Part shown: one piece after another, positions 17,461-26,166 of the stretch
How the letters are laid out: each line of letters opens with the position of its first letter
How positions within the stretch are numbered: the stretch's first letter is position 1
Source of the DNA: DASRAA01 sp963814165
GTDB taxonomy: Bacteria > Acidobacteriota > Terriglobia > Terriglobales > Acidobacteriaceae
Assembly (NCBI GenBank): GCA_963814165.1
Contig: CAWFBW010000008.1
Span: 1 to 64,000 of the forward strand
Length of the DNA: 64,000 bases
Reading direction: 5' to 3'
The notes under the pieces: generated by a model
Told to the model about the DNA's origin: nothing
What the model saw: the letters and a program-made list of their open reading frames with translations, nothing else
Databases searched by the model: none
Program-made: the position numbers and the translations under genes

Positions 17461-19628
17461 TGGCGTCCCGAAGACTGAAGCCGTTTCCGGCCCCGACGAC
17501 CGGCGGTAGCTTTCCAATCGGGGCTACGCTGGTAACCGGCGGCGCCAACTTTTGCGTGTTCTCCCGGGGTGCAACCAGCATTGAGCTGCTGCTTTTTGAT
17601 GAAGTGGACGACGCTCGCCCTTCCCGCGTCATTCCCATCGATCCCGTAGCGAACCGCACATACCATTACTGGCACGTATTCGTGCCCGGGGTGGAAGCGG
17701 GTCAGATCTACGGATTCCGGGCCTTCGGGCCATTCCAGCCAGATCGGGGTTTCCGGTTTGATCCCTCCAAGCTGCTGCTCGACCCGTATGCTCGCGCTAT
17801 CGTCGTGCCAAAAAGCTATTCCCGTGAGGCGGCCCGTCGCGAAGGCGACAACATGGCGACGGCCATGAAGAGCGTGGTCACGGACCCGCACGCGTATGAC
17901 TGGGAAGGTGACGCGCCCCTGAAGCGGGCGTGGTCGCGCACCATCATCTACGAAATGCATGTGCGCGGTTTTACCGCACATCCTAGCTCTGGTCTGCCGG
18001 AATCGAAACGTGGTACATACGCCGCATTAGTCGACAAGATCCCCTATCTACGGCAATTGGGAATTACCGCGGTCGAACTGCTTCCCGTCTTTCAGTTTGA
18101 TCCCCAGGACGCGCCTGCGGGCCGAACAAACTACTGGGGGTATTCCCCGGTTGCATTTTTTGCACCGCACCAGGCATACAGCTCCCGCCCGGACCGACTG
18201 GGAGCGGTAGATGAATTTCGAGACATGGTGAAGGCGCTGCACCGAGCTGGCATCGAAGTCATTCTGGACGTAGTCTTTAATCACACGGCGGAAGGTGAAC
18301 ACGACGGCCCAACACAATGCTTCCGCGGCCTTGATAATCCCACTTACTACCTTCTGGGTGAAGACCGATCAATTTACGCGAACTTCACCGGCACAGGAAA
18401 CACGCTCAACGCGAACCATCCAGTAACACGCCGCATGATTATGGACAGCCTCCGTTACTGGGTGACCGAAATGCATGTAGATGGCTTCCGGTTCGATCTT
18501 GCATCGATCCTTGCGCGCGATTCCTCCGGTGCGGTCCTGTCGAATCCTCCGGTGCTGTGGGACATCGAGTCCGATCCGGCGCTAGCCGGTACCAAGATGA
18601 TTGCGGAGGCATGGGACGCGGCCGGACTTTATCAGGTCGGCAGCTTCGTGGGGGATAGCTGGAAGACGTGGAACGATCAGTTTCGCGATGATGTCCGGGA
18701 CTTCTTCCGGGGCTCGAATGACTCCGTGGGGCGCATGGCCGACCGTCTGCTCGGCAGCCCAGGCATTTATGGTCAGAGGGAGCGCGAGGCCGAAGAGAGC
18801 GTCAACTTCGTTGCGTGTCACGATGGCTTCACCCTCAACGACCTCGTCGCCTTTAACCAGAAGCACAACAAAGAAAACGGCGAGGACAACCGCGATGGCC
18901 GGGAGGATAACCGAAGCTGGAACTGCGGCGTCGAAGGCCCGACGGACGATCCCCAAATGGAGAGGCTGCGCAACCGTCAGGTAAAGAACTTCTTCACCGC
19001 AACCATGCTTTCGCTCGGTGTACCAATGTTAGTTATGGGAGACGAGGTGCGACGTAGTCAGCGCGGCAACAATAACGCTTATTGCCAAGACAATGATACG
19101 AGTTGGCTCAACTGGAGTCTGCTGTCCGAACACTCTGACGTTCTCCGGTTCGTGAAGTTGCTGATCGAGCGCCGTGTGCTGCGGGACGTGGAACATGAGC
19201 GCCGGCGCGTGAGTCTAAGCCAGGTCCCCCGCGAGGTGAAACGCGCCTGGCACGGCGTGAAACTCGATCAGCCGGATTGGTCACCCGGCTCGCACAGCCT
19301 CGCCGTAGGTGTGGATCTGCAGGATGAAGGGCTGTGGCTGCATCTCATCCTGAATGCGTATTGGGAAGCTCTCGATTTTGACCTTCCAATATTAAGGAAT
19401 GGTACAGAACAGTGGCGGCGCTGGATTGATACTGCACTTGATCCGCCGCATGAAATTTGCGAATGGAACAAGGCGCTACCGGTTCCGGGTGGAACGTACC
19501 GCGCTGGTGCGCGGTCTGTGGTGGTGCTAATCGCACGTCAGGGCATCAATAACGAGAATTTCAGTGAGTGCGGAGTGACACATGCTTTCGCGGTCCCGGT
19601 GACTAGCGATTTGCAAGAAACATCATGA
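17460..19628 (+). CDS. glgX: Glycogen debranching enzyme GlgX
   Basis: This GH13 isoamylase-type enzyme hydrolyses alpha-1,6 branches of phosphorylase-trimmed glycogen. ATG 17460 follows GAGGTGGAG; a GTG nine bases earlier is possible. About 722 residues: an N-terminal CBM48 (residues about 8-95, GANFCVFSRGATSIELLLFD), then a TIM barrel with IIYEMHVRGFT, VVFNHTAEGE, the nucleophile region VDGFRFDLAS, the acid region MIAEAWDAAGLYQVG and the third Asp in VACHDGFTLNDL. The GlgX-type NGEDNRDGREDNRSWNCG loop follows. The C-terminal beta domain is complete. All catalytic residues are present. The neighbouring phosphoketolase suggests a sugar-catabolism cluster. Confidence 0.93.
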   Translation: MASRRLKPFPAPTTGGSFPIGATLVTGGANFCVFSRGATSIELLLFDEVDDARPSRVIPIDPVANRTYHYWHVFVPGVEAGQIYGFRAFGPFQPDRGFRFDPSKLLLDPYARAIVVPKSYSREAARREGDNMATAMKSVVTDPHAYDWEGDAPLKRAWSRTIIYEMHVRGFTAHPSSGLPESKRGTYAALVDKIPYLRQLGITAVELLPVFQFDPQDAPAGRTNYWGYSPVAFFAPHQAYSSRPDRLGAVDEFRDMVKALHRAGIEVILDVVFNHTAEGEHDGPTQCFRGLDNPTYYLLGEDRSIYANFTGTGNTLNANHPVTRRMIMDSLRYWVTEMHVDGFRFDLASILARDSSGAVLSNPPVLWDIESDPALAGTKMIAEAWDAAGLYQVGSFVGDSWKTWNDQFRDDVRDFFRGSNDSVGRMADRLLGSPGIYGQREREAEESVNFVACHDGFTLNDLVAFNQKHNKENGEDNRDGREDNRSWNCGVEGPTDDPQMERLRNRQVKNFFTATMLSLGVPMLVMGDEVRRSQRGNNNAYCQDNDTSWLNWSLLSEHSDVLRFVKLLIERRVLRDVEHERRRVSLSQVPREVKRAWHGVKLDQPDWSPGSHSLAVGVDLQDEGLWLHLILNAYWEALDFDLPILRNGTEQWRRWIDTALDPPHEICEWNKALPVPGGTYRAGARSVVVLIARQGINNENFSECGVTHAFAVPVTSDLQETS

Positions 19629-19654
19629 CCGAAATTGTGCCTGCATACATGGAT

Positions 19655-19673
19655 GTGGAGCGGTCAGCTCCAC
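19655..19673 (+). terminator. Weak hairpin after glgX
   Basis: GTGGAGC and GCTCCAC form a 7-bp perfect stem with a 5-base loop 26 bases after the glgX stop. No T-run follows, so termination is only a possibility. Confidence 0.3.
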
Positions 19674-19875
19674 GATAGCAAAGTGAAACCGTGATGCGCT
19701 ATTGAGTGCTTTTGCAGCGCAGAAATTGCGAAAGCGGGTCTGCAGCACCAAAGTCCAGCAGCGGGTCCAGACGGTCGAATGCGCTGCACATTTGCTACAC
19801 TCTCAGTTCTTGACTGCGCCCCTTGCGGAAACCTGACACGATGACGCGACACACCCCTTGGGCATCCTTGTTCTG

Positions 19876-20031
19876 ATGGGCATATTCATCCTCATTGGCG
19901 TCGCCGGCGCGCTTACATCGTATTCGCGTCCTGAACTCGGCGCTTCTCGAATTGCATGCCGGAATAGCCGGCCGTATTACGAAGCCGTGCTGACCAGCGA
20001 CCGTCTAAGGCCGGGCAACTGGGCTTTCTGA
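19876..20031 (+). CDS. Possible small single-helix membrane peptide
   Basis: The 52-residue frame begins MGIFILIGVAGALTSYSRPE. It has one hydrophobic helix and then a basic tail ending RPGNWAF. A TTG at 19858 would extend it by six residues. No clear ribosome site is visible. The composition suggests it could be genuine or the end of a decayed gene. Confidence 0.3.
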   Translation: MGIFILIGVAGALTSYSRPELGASRIACRNSRPYYEAVLTSDRLRPGNWAF

Positions 20032-20131
20032 GTTCCTGACGCGATTGTTAATCAAGGATTTAGCCTTCATCAGGCTTGGCATTGGACCTGCACCCTCCCG
20101 CAGTGGATGGCGCCATGCGCCCTTCCACGAG

Positions 20132-20365
20132 ATGCGAATCGTGCACGTCACAAGATTGCTCGAGTTTCTACTTGGCTGTCAGCACAGCAGTCTTAGCCGC
20201 GTCTTCACGATCGGCAGACGGACATATTGTGTGTGCTACGAGTGCGACGCAGAGTTCGATTATTCGCTCGAAAAGATGGCGATCAGCGCAGGTATAGCTA
20301 CCTCGCTTTGGCATGTAGAAATCGAAACTCCGGAACCACTTGGAATGGAGTCACGGGTTGAATGA
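20132..20365 (+). CDS. Small Cys-containing (zinc-ribbon-like) protein
   Basis: ATG 20132 gives 77 residues starting MRIVHVTRLLEFLLGCQHSS. The core LSRVFTIGRRTYCVCYECDA has a C-x-C-x-x-C cluster plus the earlier Cys-Gln-His, suggesting a small metal site. Short acidobacterial proteins of this layout are common and unnamed. A longer version from 20045 is possible. Its 3' end overlaps the end of the convergent DUF362 remnant. Confidence 0.5.
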   Translation: MRIVHVTRLLEFLLGCQHSSLSRVFTIGRRTYCVCYECDAEFDYSLEKMAISAGIATSLWHVEIETPEPLGMESRVE

Positions 20366-21284
20366 GGACTTCTCCTAATTGGTCAATCACCTCAGGTGAA
20401 CTGTTCCCAAGGAATCTCGAGCCCTCGCGAACGTGAACGATCTGCTGTGGGTGAAATCCCATCAACCGCGCGCAGGTTGCATCGGCAGCGACAGGATCAT
20501 CCGCAAGCACAATCTAGCCTAGCGGCCGCGGTGTGCCGTTGAGTCCATTGCCTTCCATCGCCACGATTCCGTCCGCGATCACGAAGTGGATCGGAACGGT
20601 GGCGCACAAATCGAGGATGCTTTCCTGAATGCCATTCCAGTGCAGGATATTCTTCGGCCAACCGTATCTCGAGCCCGGTATAACGCCGAACATGCTCTTC
20701 ATGCTGAGAGTGACGCCAGACCAGTGATGGGTCTTGATCTTCGGCATCGAAACGAGAAAATCAGCTTCCAGCACGGTGCGCGGCAGCCAGAGGTTCTTCA
20801 TTCCGGTGTAGCCGGCTCGTAGCGGCGTGCGAATTAGTTCGTCGCGATTCAGATCTATGAATCGAATCTTTTCGTCTCGAAGACACTGCTCATACCCACT
20901 TTGCGAAAGAACGAGTCTTGTATCGCGCTGATGCCCAGGACCCTCAGCAGCTACGATAGACTTAGCGCCCATGTGTCGAAATGATTCTGCTGCGGCAAGA
21001 ACCAGCACTGGGCGGGTATTGATTGCGTTCCTAGGAATGTAATCGACCAAGTTGGGCTTGAGGACCACGGTCTTGCCGCGGACGTCGATAGGGAAGAGGC
21101 GAAGCCCTGCGGCGATGGTCTGGTCAAGTTGTTGGGAGTATTGGTGGGCATTGAGGATCGCGACTCTGGATCGTTTCGGTCGCTGATCCGAATGGTATTT
21201 GGGCAGAAGAAATGGCGCAGTGACCGTTGCGCCGGCAGCAAGTGCCGCGCTGCCAATAAGAAAATCTCGACGGGTGAGGCTCAC
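20298..21284 (-). pseudogene. DUF362 Tat-exported protein with an in-frame TAG
   Basis: The product has a twin-arginine signal (SLTRRDFLIGSAALAAGATV), followed by a DUF362 domain: AILNAHQYSQQLDQTIAAGL, GKTVVLKPNLVDYIP, AAEGPGHQRDT, DFLVSMPKIKTHHWSGVTLS. DUF362 domains occur in iron-sulfur or uncharacterised exported proteins. The frame stops at TAG 20514-20516. The codons immediately after, in the same frame, continue the family pattern (IVLADDPVAADATCARLMGF and about 50 more residues to 20298). A single nonsense change is therefore the likely lesion, in a protein of about 328 residues. It overlaps by 4 bases with the upstream prenyltransferase-like frame. Confidence 0.8.
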
Positions 21285-21795
21285 TGTCCGACTCCCAAGG
21301 CCGAAAGGGTGTGGCCGAAGTCCAGGGCAAGACAGACCAGCGCCAGAGTGCTGGTGTCCTCAATGCTTAAGAGGTCAGGAAGTGCAACGAGAGAACGGTG
21401 AAGCGAAGCAATCGGCCGGCGGTGAGCGGCAAGCGCGAGGATTGCCCAACTGAGACTCCATGGTGCGGCAAGAGTCGGGGCAAGCCGTTCCAAATACTGA
21501 ACGCCACTCTCCACAATCGGGTGCTGTCCTCGATCTCTCAAGGCCAGCAGTGCAATGGCCGTATCGTCAGGATGTGGTGCAAGGGCAACTCCATAGACAA
21601 CTCCGTTCCCTGCGTTCCAGCCACCGTTAGGGCAGGCACGATCAAGCAACATCTCGACTCCACGCTCAACGCGGAACGGGACTTTTTCCAGCCTGCCGCA
21701 AGAGCAAGGGAGTTGGTTTAAGGGGAGGATCGAGAATGCGGTCGGAACAACCCAGCTGAACGATTCGGAGTATCTCCAGCACTCTTTTTCTAAGG
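21281..21795 (-). pseudogene. C-terminal fragment of a prenyltransferase/squalene oxidase-repeat protein
   Basis: The recognisable frame runs from about 21795 (after a stop) to 21281 without a convincing start codon. Its ATG at 21652 lies inside the homologous region. Typical repeats are visible: SWVVPTAFSILPLNQLP, CPNGGWNAGNGVVYG, HPDDTAIALLALRDRGQHPI, TLAAPWSLSWAILALAAHRR. The N-terminal repeats of such alpha-barrel proteins are missing, so it is a 3' fragment. It overlaps the DUF362 start by four bases (ATGA); DUF362 and these repeats often sit together in Acidobacteria. The product would not be functional as a full barrel. Confidence 0.7.
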
Positions 21796-22020
21796 ATGCT
21801 CAACTTTAACCACCAACCTGTGTCCCCGACTCGGTTGCGAAGACTGCCATCGCCTAACGATCACCCAATGAGCACTCCGTAATCGAACATCTGCGCACCT
21901 CCCTGCCCAAGATTCCTCGATGTACAAACCTTCAGTCCTTTGAACACCCTAGCCGAAAAACGGCGCTGGCCAAGCCGGCCCAGTCGCTGAACTAAATCAG
22001 GGAAAGAGGTGCACTCGGCG

Positions 22021-22656
22021 ATGAAGAACGCTCATGAACGTTTCGGCAAACTCGTTTATCGGCGGCGCACAGAAAAGACGGCAACCAACCTTCGCGTCTT
22101 CCTGGATGCCTTTGTAGGTGAGAACCGAGGCAAAGCCCACTTGGTCTCAGTTGTTGGCGGCGACGTGGAGGTCGGCGCCCTGGCTGCCGCTTTTGCCAAC
22201 GGTGACTCATTTACCGTGGTCGATCCTTCCGGTGAAGAGAGCATCTTCTCGCTGGGCGAGAAGCCGCTGTGCTTTCGCGGCTCCATTGTGGTTCCCGGAC
22301 GGAAACGGCCGCTGAGACATCTTGTGAGTTGCTCGCAGGAATTGGCGGACACGACCTCCGATGGGAAACTGCTTCTGATCAGCGACGACCATTCCTTCAT
22401 CTGGTCTTCGCTGGTGCGGCACTACGGCCTACCCGCCACGCCAGAATGGGGACCGTGGATGATCTCGCAGTTGCAGCAGCAGAAGCGCATCCAGCAGCTG
22501 CCGGGATTCGGGTATTCCGGTGTCGCCATCAAGGCGAAGCGGAAAGAATTGTTGGCGCTGCTTCGGAAGGGACTGCGGAACCATAAGCTCGCATTTCCGC
22601 CATCGAACGGCGCGGTGGAATGGCCGGAGATCCGTCTCGTCAGGAACGCAGGCTGA
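22021..22656 (+). CDS. Hypothetical protein of the accessory island
   Basis: ATG 22021 is chosen, with GAAAGAGG about 12 bases upstream; a GTG at 22009 is an alternative. The 211-residue product is soluble: a basic N-terminus (MKNAHERFGKLVYRRRTEKT), VSVVGGDVEVGALAAAFANG, a beta-rich middle (FRGSIVVPGRKRPLRHLVSC) and an WGPWMISQLQQQKRIQQLPG helix. I cannot assign a family. It is upstream of an XRE regulator and VapBC, so it may belong to a plasmid-like or defence-type island. Confidence 0.6.
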   Translation: MKNAHERFGKLVYRRRTEKTATNLRVFLDAFVGENRGKAHLVSVVGGDVEVGALAAAFANGDSFTVVDPSGEESIFSLGEKPLCFRGSIVVPGRKRPLRHLVSCSQELADTTSDGKLLLISDDHSFIWSSLVRHYGLPATPEWGPWMISQLQQQKRIQQLPGFGYSGVAIKAKRKELLALLRKGLRNHKLAFPPSNGAVEWPEIRLVRNAG

Positions 22657-22698
22657 TCAAGACACGATTCAGGCCAGGCGCTAGAGCCCGCACTCCAC

Positions 22699-22718
22699 TT
22701 ATCACAACTCTGTGATAA
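22699..22718. promoter_or_regulatory. Palindromic operator upstream of the XRE gene
   Basis: TTATCACA and TGTGATAA form a perfect 8-bp inverted repeat with a 4-base spacer (ACTC). It ends three bases before the AAGGAGG ribosome site of the XRE gene. The position suggests autoregulation by the encoded HTH protein; this is inference. Confidence 0.7.
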
Positions 22719-22732
22719 TCTGAAGGAGGCAT

Positions 22733-23446
22733 GTGAGGACGATTTCAATGAACGCGCGGCAGTTCCGAAAGGCAAGAAATCAGGCCGGATTGAGCCAGCA
22801 ACAGGCTGCGGCCGACCTCGGCGTCTCGCAGAGCTATCTCTCGATGCTAGAGAAGGGCCAACGGCCTTTGTCGCAGGAACTGGCGCGGAGGATGGTTCAG
22901 GTTTACAAGCTATCGCCGGCTACCTTGCCGCCGTCGCAAGTATCCTGGCAGCCAAAGATGGCCGATGTCGAGCAGCTTGCGACCGACCTGGCCGGGCTTG
23001 GATACCCTGGTTTCGCTTATCTGAGAACGCGGCGAACCCCCAGAAACCCAAGCGAACTCCTGCTGAGTGCTCTGGCGCAGAATCAGTTGGAGGCGCGGCT
23101 ATTCGAGGCGCTGCCGTGGCTCGTGCTGAAGTACTGGGAGATGGACCCTGAGTGGCTGGTACAGCAAGCCAAGCTCCACGACTTGCAGAATCGTCTGGGA
23201 TTTGTCGTGGCGCTGGCGAGAAAGGCAGGTCAGCGATCAGCGTTGCCGGATTCAAGGCGCGACGCAGCGCTGGAGCAGTTGGAGGCCACGCTGAGCCGAA
23301 GCTTACTTGCGCGCGAAGAACTGTTAGCCGGAGCGCAGGTGAGCGAGAGTGAACGCCGATGGCTGAAAAAGCATCGCTCGAAAGAAGCACGCGATTGGAA
23401 TGTTCTGAGCAACTGGCGGACCGAGGCGCTTCGCTATGTCGCCTGA
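22733..23446 (+). CDS. XRE-family HTH regulator (antitoxin-like)
   Basis: GTG 22733 lies just after AAGGAGG; an ATG at 22748 would also keep the whole HTH. Residues about 6-60 form a Cro/CI HTH (FRKARNQAGLSQQQAAADLG, SQSYLSMLEKGQRP). The long C-terminal part (about residues 80-235) has a helical domain with EARLFEALPWLVLKYWEMDP, WLVQQAKLHDLQNRLGFVVA and ERRWLKKHRSKEARDWNVLS. I recall this architecture from antitoxins next to AbiEii-type nucleotidyltransferases. No such toxin follows, but an overlapping ATG (23436) opens a short frame, MSPDTAYAV, that stops at once; a lost toxin start is possible. Confidence 0.75.
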   Translation: MRTISMNARQFRKARNQAGLSQQQAAADLGVSQSYLSMLEKGQRPLSQELARRMVQVYKLSPATLPPSQVSWQPKMADVEQLATDLAGLGYPGFAYLRTRRTPRNPSELLLSALAQNQLEARLFEALPWLVLKYWEMDPEWLVQQAKLHDLQNRLGFVVALARKAGQRSALPDSRRDAALEQLEATLSRSLLAREELLAGAQVSESERRWLKKHRSKEARDWNVLSNWRTEALRYVA

Positions 23447-23533
23447 CACGGCATACGCTGTTTGAGCGTGGTGTAAGGCATACAAGACGAAACCAAAAGA
23501 GCGTTCCTCGGGACATCCAAGTCGCGAACTGTT

Positions 23534-23574
23534 ATGTACATTGTCTGTTAAATCATGTACATCACTGGTATAAT
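23534..23574 (+). promoter_or_regulatory. Promoter/operator region of vapBC
   Basis: Two copies of the 8-bp palindrome ATGTACAT lie at 23534-23541 and 23554-23561, about two helical turns apart. They are just upstream of an extended -10 element (TGGTATAAT, with TATAAT at 23569-23574). An AGGAGG ribosome site follows before the vapB start. Twin palindromes at this place fit autoregulation by a VapBC complex. Confidence 0.6.
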
Positions 23575-23596
23575 TTCGGCATCAGGAGGATAGTCC

Positions 23597-23824
23597 ATGG
23601 CCATAGCAACGAAGCGAACCCACAAGCACTTCCAACTGGACGCGGCCAAGATCAAGCGTGCTCAAAAAGCCTTGCGAGCCAAGACAGAAACGGAGGCCAT
23701 TGACCGTGCCCTGGACTTCGCGATTGCGGAGCATGAGAAGAATTGCCTGGCCCTTCAGGCCACGGAGCGCTTTCTCAATAGCGGAATTGAGATCAAAGAC
23801 GTTTACGGCTCCCTGGCGGGCTAG
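23597..23824 (+). CDS. vapB: VapB-like antitoxin
   Basis: The 75-residue protein starts at ATG 23597 after AGGAGG. It has a short N-terminal ribbon-helix-helix-like segment (HKHFQLDAAKIKRAQKALRA), the KTETEAIDRALDFAI helix common in type II antitoxins paired with PIN toxins, and a C-terminal tail that would wrap the toxin. Its stop abuts the vapC start. It represses and neutralises VapC by family knowledge. Confidence 0.85.
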   Translation: MAIATKRTHKHFQLDAAKIKRAQKALRAKTETEAIDRALDFAIAEHEKNCLALQATERFLNSGIEIKDVYGSLAG

Positions 23825-24253
23825 ATGCAACCAGCCCTGTTCGACACCTCCGTCTACATCTCCGCCTTGCGCCGGGGTAACGGCGCGGCCCTTTCCCTGA
23901 GGCGACTGGCGGCCGACGCACCGCTGTGGTTGAGTTCGGTCGTGCTCGAAGAACTTTACGCGGGCGCAGGCGACCGGGAACGGCGTGTAGTGGAGCGACT
24001 GGAACGGGATTTTGACAGGGCGAAGCGAATTCTGGTGCCCAATCTGAGCGATTGGACTCAAACCGGCAAAGTCCTGGCTCGTTTGGCAATGAAGTACAAC
24101 TACGAGCAAATCGGGCAGGGGAGACTGACCAACGACGCCCTGATTGCCATGAGTGCCGGGCGATCAGGCATCTGCGTACTTACCGCCAATGAGCGAGACT
24201 ACCGCCGGCTCGCCGAATTCCGCTCATTTCATTGGCGGGTAGGTGACGTTTAG
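23825..24253 (+). CDS. vapC: VapC-like PIN-domain ribonuclease toxin
   Basis: The 142-residue PIN domain begins at ATG 23825 directly after the vapB stop. The acidic metal-binding residues are visible: FDTSVYISAL (Asp near position 7), LEELYAG (Glu near 42), LTNDALIAM (Asp near 100) and the C-terminal TANERDY. Such toxins cleave RNA when the antitoxin is lost. All key acids are present, so the toxin looks active. The pair forms a small operon with its own operator. Confidence 0.9.
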   Translation: MQPALFDTSVYISALRRGNGAALSLRRLAADAPLWLSSVVLEELYAGAGDRERRVVERLERDFDRAKRILVPNLSDWTQTGKVLARLAMKYNYEQIGQGRLTNDALIAMSAGRSGICVLTANERDYRRLAEFRSFHWRVGDV

Positions 24254-24369
24254 CCAATTCCAATCGGTCGCGAGTTTTCATCCAACGTCCCCCCAGAATC
24301 CCTGCCCACGCGCGGCGTCAGTCCACTTCCAACTTCGATCCGCAGATGAAATCTGATAGACGTCTGCCT

Positions 24370-24606
24370 TCAACGGTGTGGCAGCTGCCGAAATGACTCC
24401 AGATGCCAGGATCCATCGGGCGTTGATGTCTCTCTGCGCAGAATGTAGAGATTCCCATCATCGGCGCGGACTTTGAAATAGGTATCGGAAGGTCCGTACC
24501 ACTGGTCGAGGACCTCCTCGACCATGTATTCGTGCCCGTCCAGCCGAAAGCGAACCGGCCTTTCGTCTGCTGTTCGACCGGAATAGCAGTCTACGTCCAG
24601 TCTCAT
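24370..24606 (-). CDS. Conserved small protein of unknown function
   Basis: The 78-residue product (MRLDVDCYSGRTADERPVRF onward) has GHEYMVEEVLDQWYGPSDTY and NLYILRRETSTPDGSWHLES. It resembles an acidobacterial and wider bacterial family of small beta-barrel-like proteins frequently found in mobile islands. It diverges from the helicase gene whose original start lies at 24636. Its start codon at 24606 and the helicase start are 29 bases apart, so they share a regulatory region. Confidence 0.7.
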   Translation of the reverse strand: MRLDVDCYSGRTADERPVRFRLDGHEYMVEEVLDQWYGPSDTYFKVRADDGNLYILRRETSTPDGSWHLESFRQLPHR

Positions 24607-24635
24607 CTCACCTGTTCGCCTTCCCGGAGAAATCC

Positions 24636-24671
24636 ATGCAAAACCTCGACACTATCCATGATTATCTCCGA
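24636..24671 (+). pseudogene. Original 5' end of the helicase gene, cut off by RIT-1
   Basis: ATG 24636, preceded by CCCGGAGAAATCC, encodes MQNLDTIHDYLR. At the TATCTCCGAA repeat the reading enters the RIT-1 end and soon stops (24779). The helicase sequence resumes after the second copy of the repeat at 28314 in the same codon phase (YLRTHSEEIGNR). Joining the two copies gives an uninterrupted helicase N-terminus, so this is the displaced native start. Confidence 0.85.
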
Positions 24672-24691
24672 ATATGTGGTCGACCACATAT
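24672..24691. repeat. Perfect 20-bp palindrome at the left end of RIT-1
   Basis: ATATGTGGTC is followed directly by its reverse complement, at the left end only, between the direct repeat and the inverted repeat. It is a candidate recombinase core site. Related half-sites (TTATGTGGC, CAACATAT) occur in both inverted repeats. Confidence 0.85.
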
Positions 24692-24697
24692 CCTCAA

Positions 24698-24779
24698 ATA
24701 TGTTGCGATGTTAGTTATGTTGTCGACGGTCATGAGAGCCTTCTTTTGCGGGCCCAGTTGCGGGTTGATGGCCACATAA
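24698..24779. repeat. Left inverted end repeat of RIT-1
   Basis: Read on the minus strand, this segment aligns with 28234-28316. Conserved blocks are TTATGTGGC, CCCGCAAAAG and CAACATAACT followed by ACATC and CAACATAT, with divergent bases between. It is an imperfect inverted repeat of about 82 bp. Confidence 0.8.
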
Positions 24780-24825
24780 ATTCACATTCGGCTGATGTCC
24801 ACTTTGCTTTCGAAAGGAATCAGCC

Positions 24826-26166
24826 TTGCTCAGACGATTTACAGAGCCCGCACATCTACAACAGAGATGTAATAGCGCGCCGTTCCCTCAGGAGCGCCAA
24901 ACATACCTGCTTCACCTTCAGCAACGAGGCCATAGCTCACGCCGATTAGCGGAGTTCAATAAAATCCTTTTGGCCGCCGCAGAGAGAATCGATATCGAGG
25001 GTCACAATCTGGATTTGTCTAAGGTGACTGTCGCTGCCGATGCATGGATCAGAGGCCGGACACGGCAAGGCACTCAAGCCCGGACTATTCGGACCGCTAA
25101 AACGGATTTTGTTTCGATCACGTCCAATTGGTTGCGGTTCTTAGGGCGTTGGAATGAACCACGTCGTCCGATTCCGTTTGCAGAACAGCTTGAAGACTTC
25201 CTTCGTCACCTCGCCAGGGAGCGAGGATTATCAGCCCAAACGGTGCTCTTCAGAAAGCGCAGCCTTGTGCAGTTCTTGGATTGGTTGTACGCAGACGGCG
25301 GTTCGATCGCAGCAGCCACACCAAAGATGATTGCGGATTACTTCGCTGTGCATGGAGAGCGTTGCTGGATGAGGAGGACGGTCGTCGCATATGTCCAGTC
25401 ACTGCGATCCTTCTTCACGTATGCGGCTTCCCATGCGTGGTGTGCCCCAGGGATCGCTGAAACGATTGACCGGCCCAGCATTTACACATACGAACTGCTT
25501 CCACAAGGCCCGCCTTGGAAAGCGGTTCAGCGTCTGATCGCGGGTACGCGAGGCGATCAGGCGAGTGTCGTTCGAGATCACGCGGTCATTCTCCTGCTCT
25601 CTCTTTATGGATTTCGCATAGGTGAAGTCAGCAGTCTGACATTGGAAGACATCGATTGGACGGCCGAACGCATCCATGTGCGGCGGTCCAAATAACGGAA
25701 GATACAAGATTACCCGTTAACGGCTGAGGTCGGCGAGGCGATTCTCAGATACCTCAGACAAGTCCGGCCCCGATCCCCATACCGCGAGTTGTTCTTGAGG
25801 CTAAAAACCCCCTTTCGGCCAATCACACCAGCCGGTTTGGGCTGTGTAATCGCCGCTCGCATCAGGCAACTCGGAATCCAACTTCCGCATTATGGGCCTC
25901 ACGTATTGCGGCATTCCTGCGCGACTCATCTGCTGTCGGAGGGGTTCTCGCTCAAGGAAATCGGAGACCATCTTGGACGCCGCTCGAATGAGGCAACCCA
26001 AATCTACGCCAAGGTTGATGATCGATCATTGCGACAAGTGGCCCAGCAGGATCTGACTGCTCTGATTGGCTACGCTATTCACCGGCAAGTTGAAACCTGC
26101 CGCGCTGACTCTCAAATCGAGGGGCTGCGAGAAGTCGCCAGCCTGCGGATCGGAGGCCTCTTGTGA
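24826..26166 (+). pseudogene. ritA: RitA tyrosine recombinase of RIT-1, interrupted by TAA
   Basis: The gene likely starts at TTG 24826, with AAAGGA upstream, and would encode about 446 residues. The SAM-like core-binding domain (about residues 100-200) and the first catalytic Arg (FRIGEVSSLTLEDIDW) precede a TAA at 25693-25695. The same frame continues with RKIQDYPLTAEVGEAI, the HVLRHSCATHLL box (H-x-x-R), GDHLGRR and the nucleophile region IYAKVDD. The stop separates the first Arg from the rest of the active site. CAA to TAA is the likely change. The gene overlaps ritB by four bases (GTGA). Confidence 0.88.
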
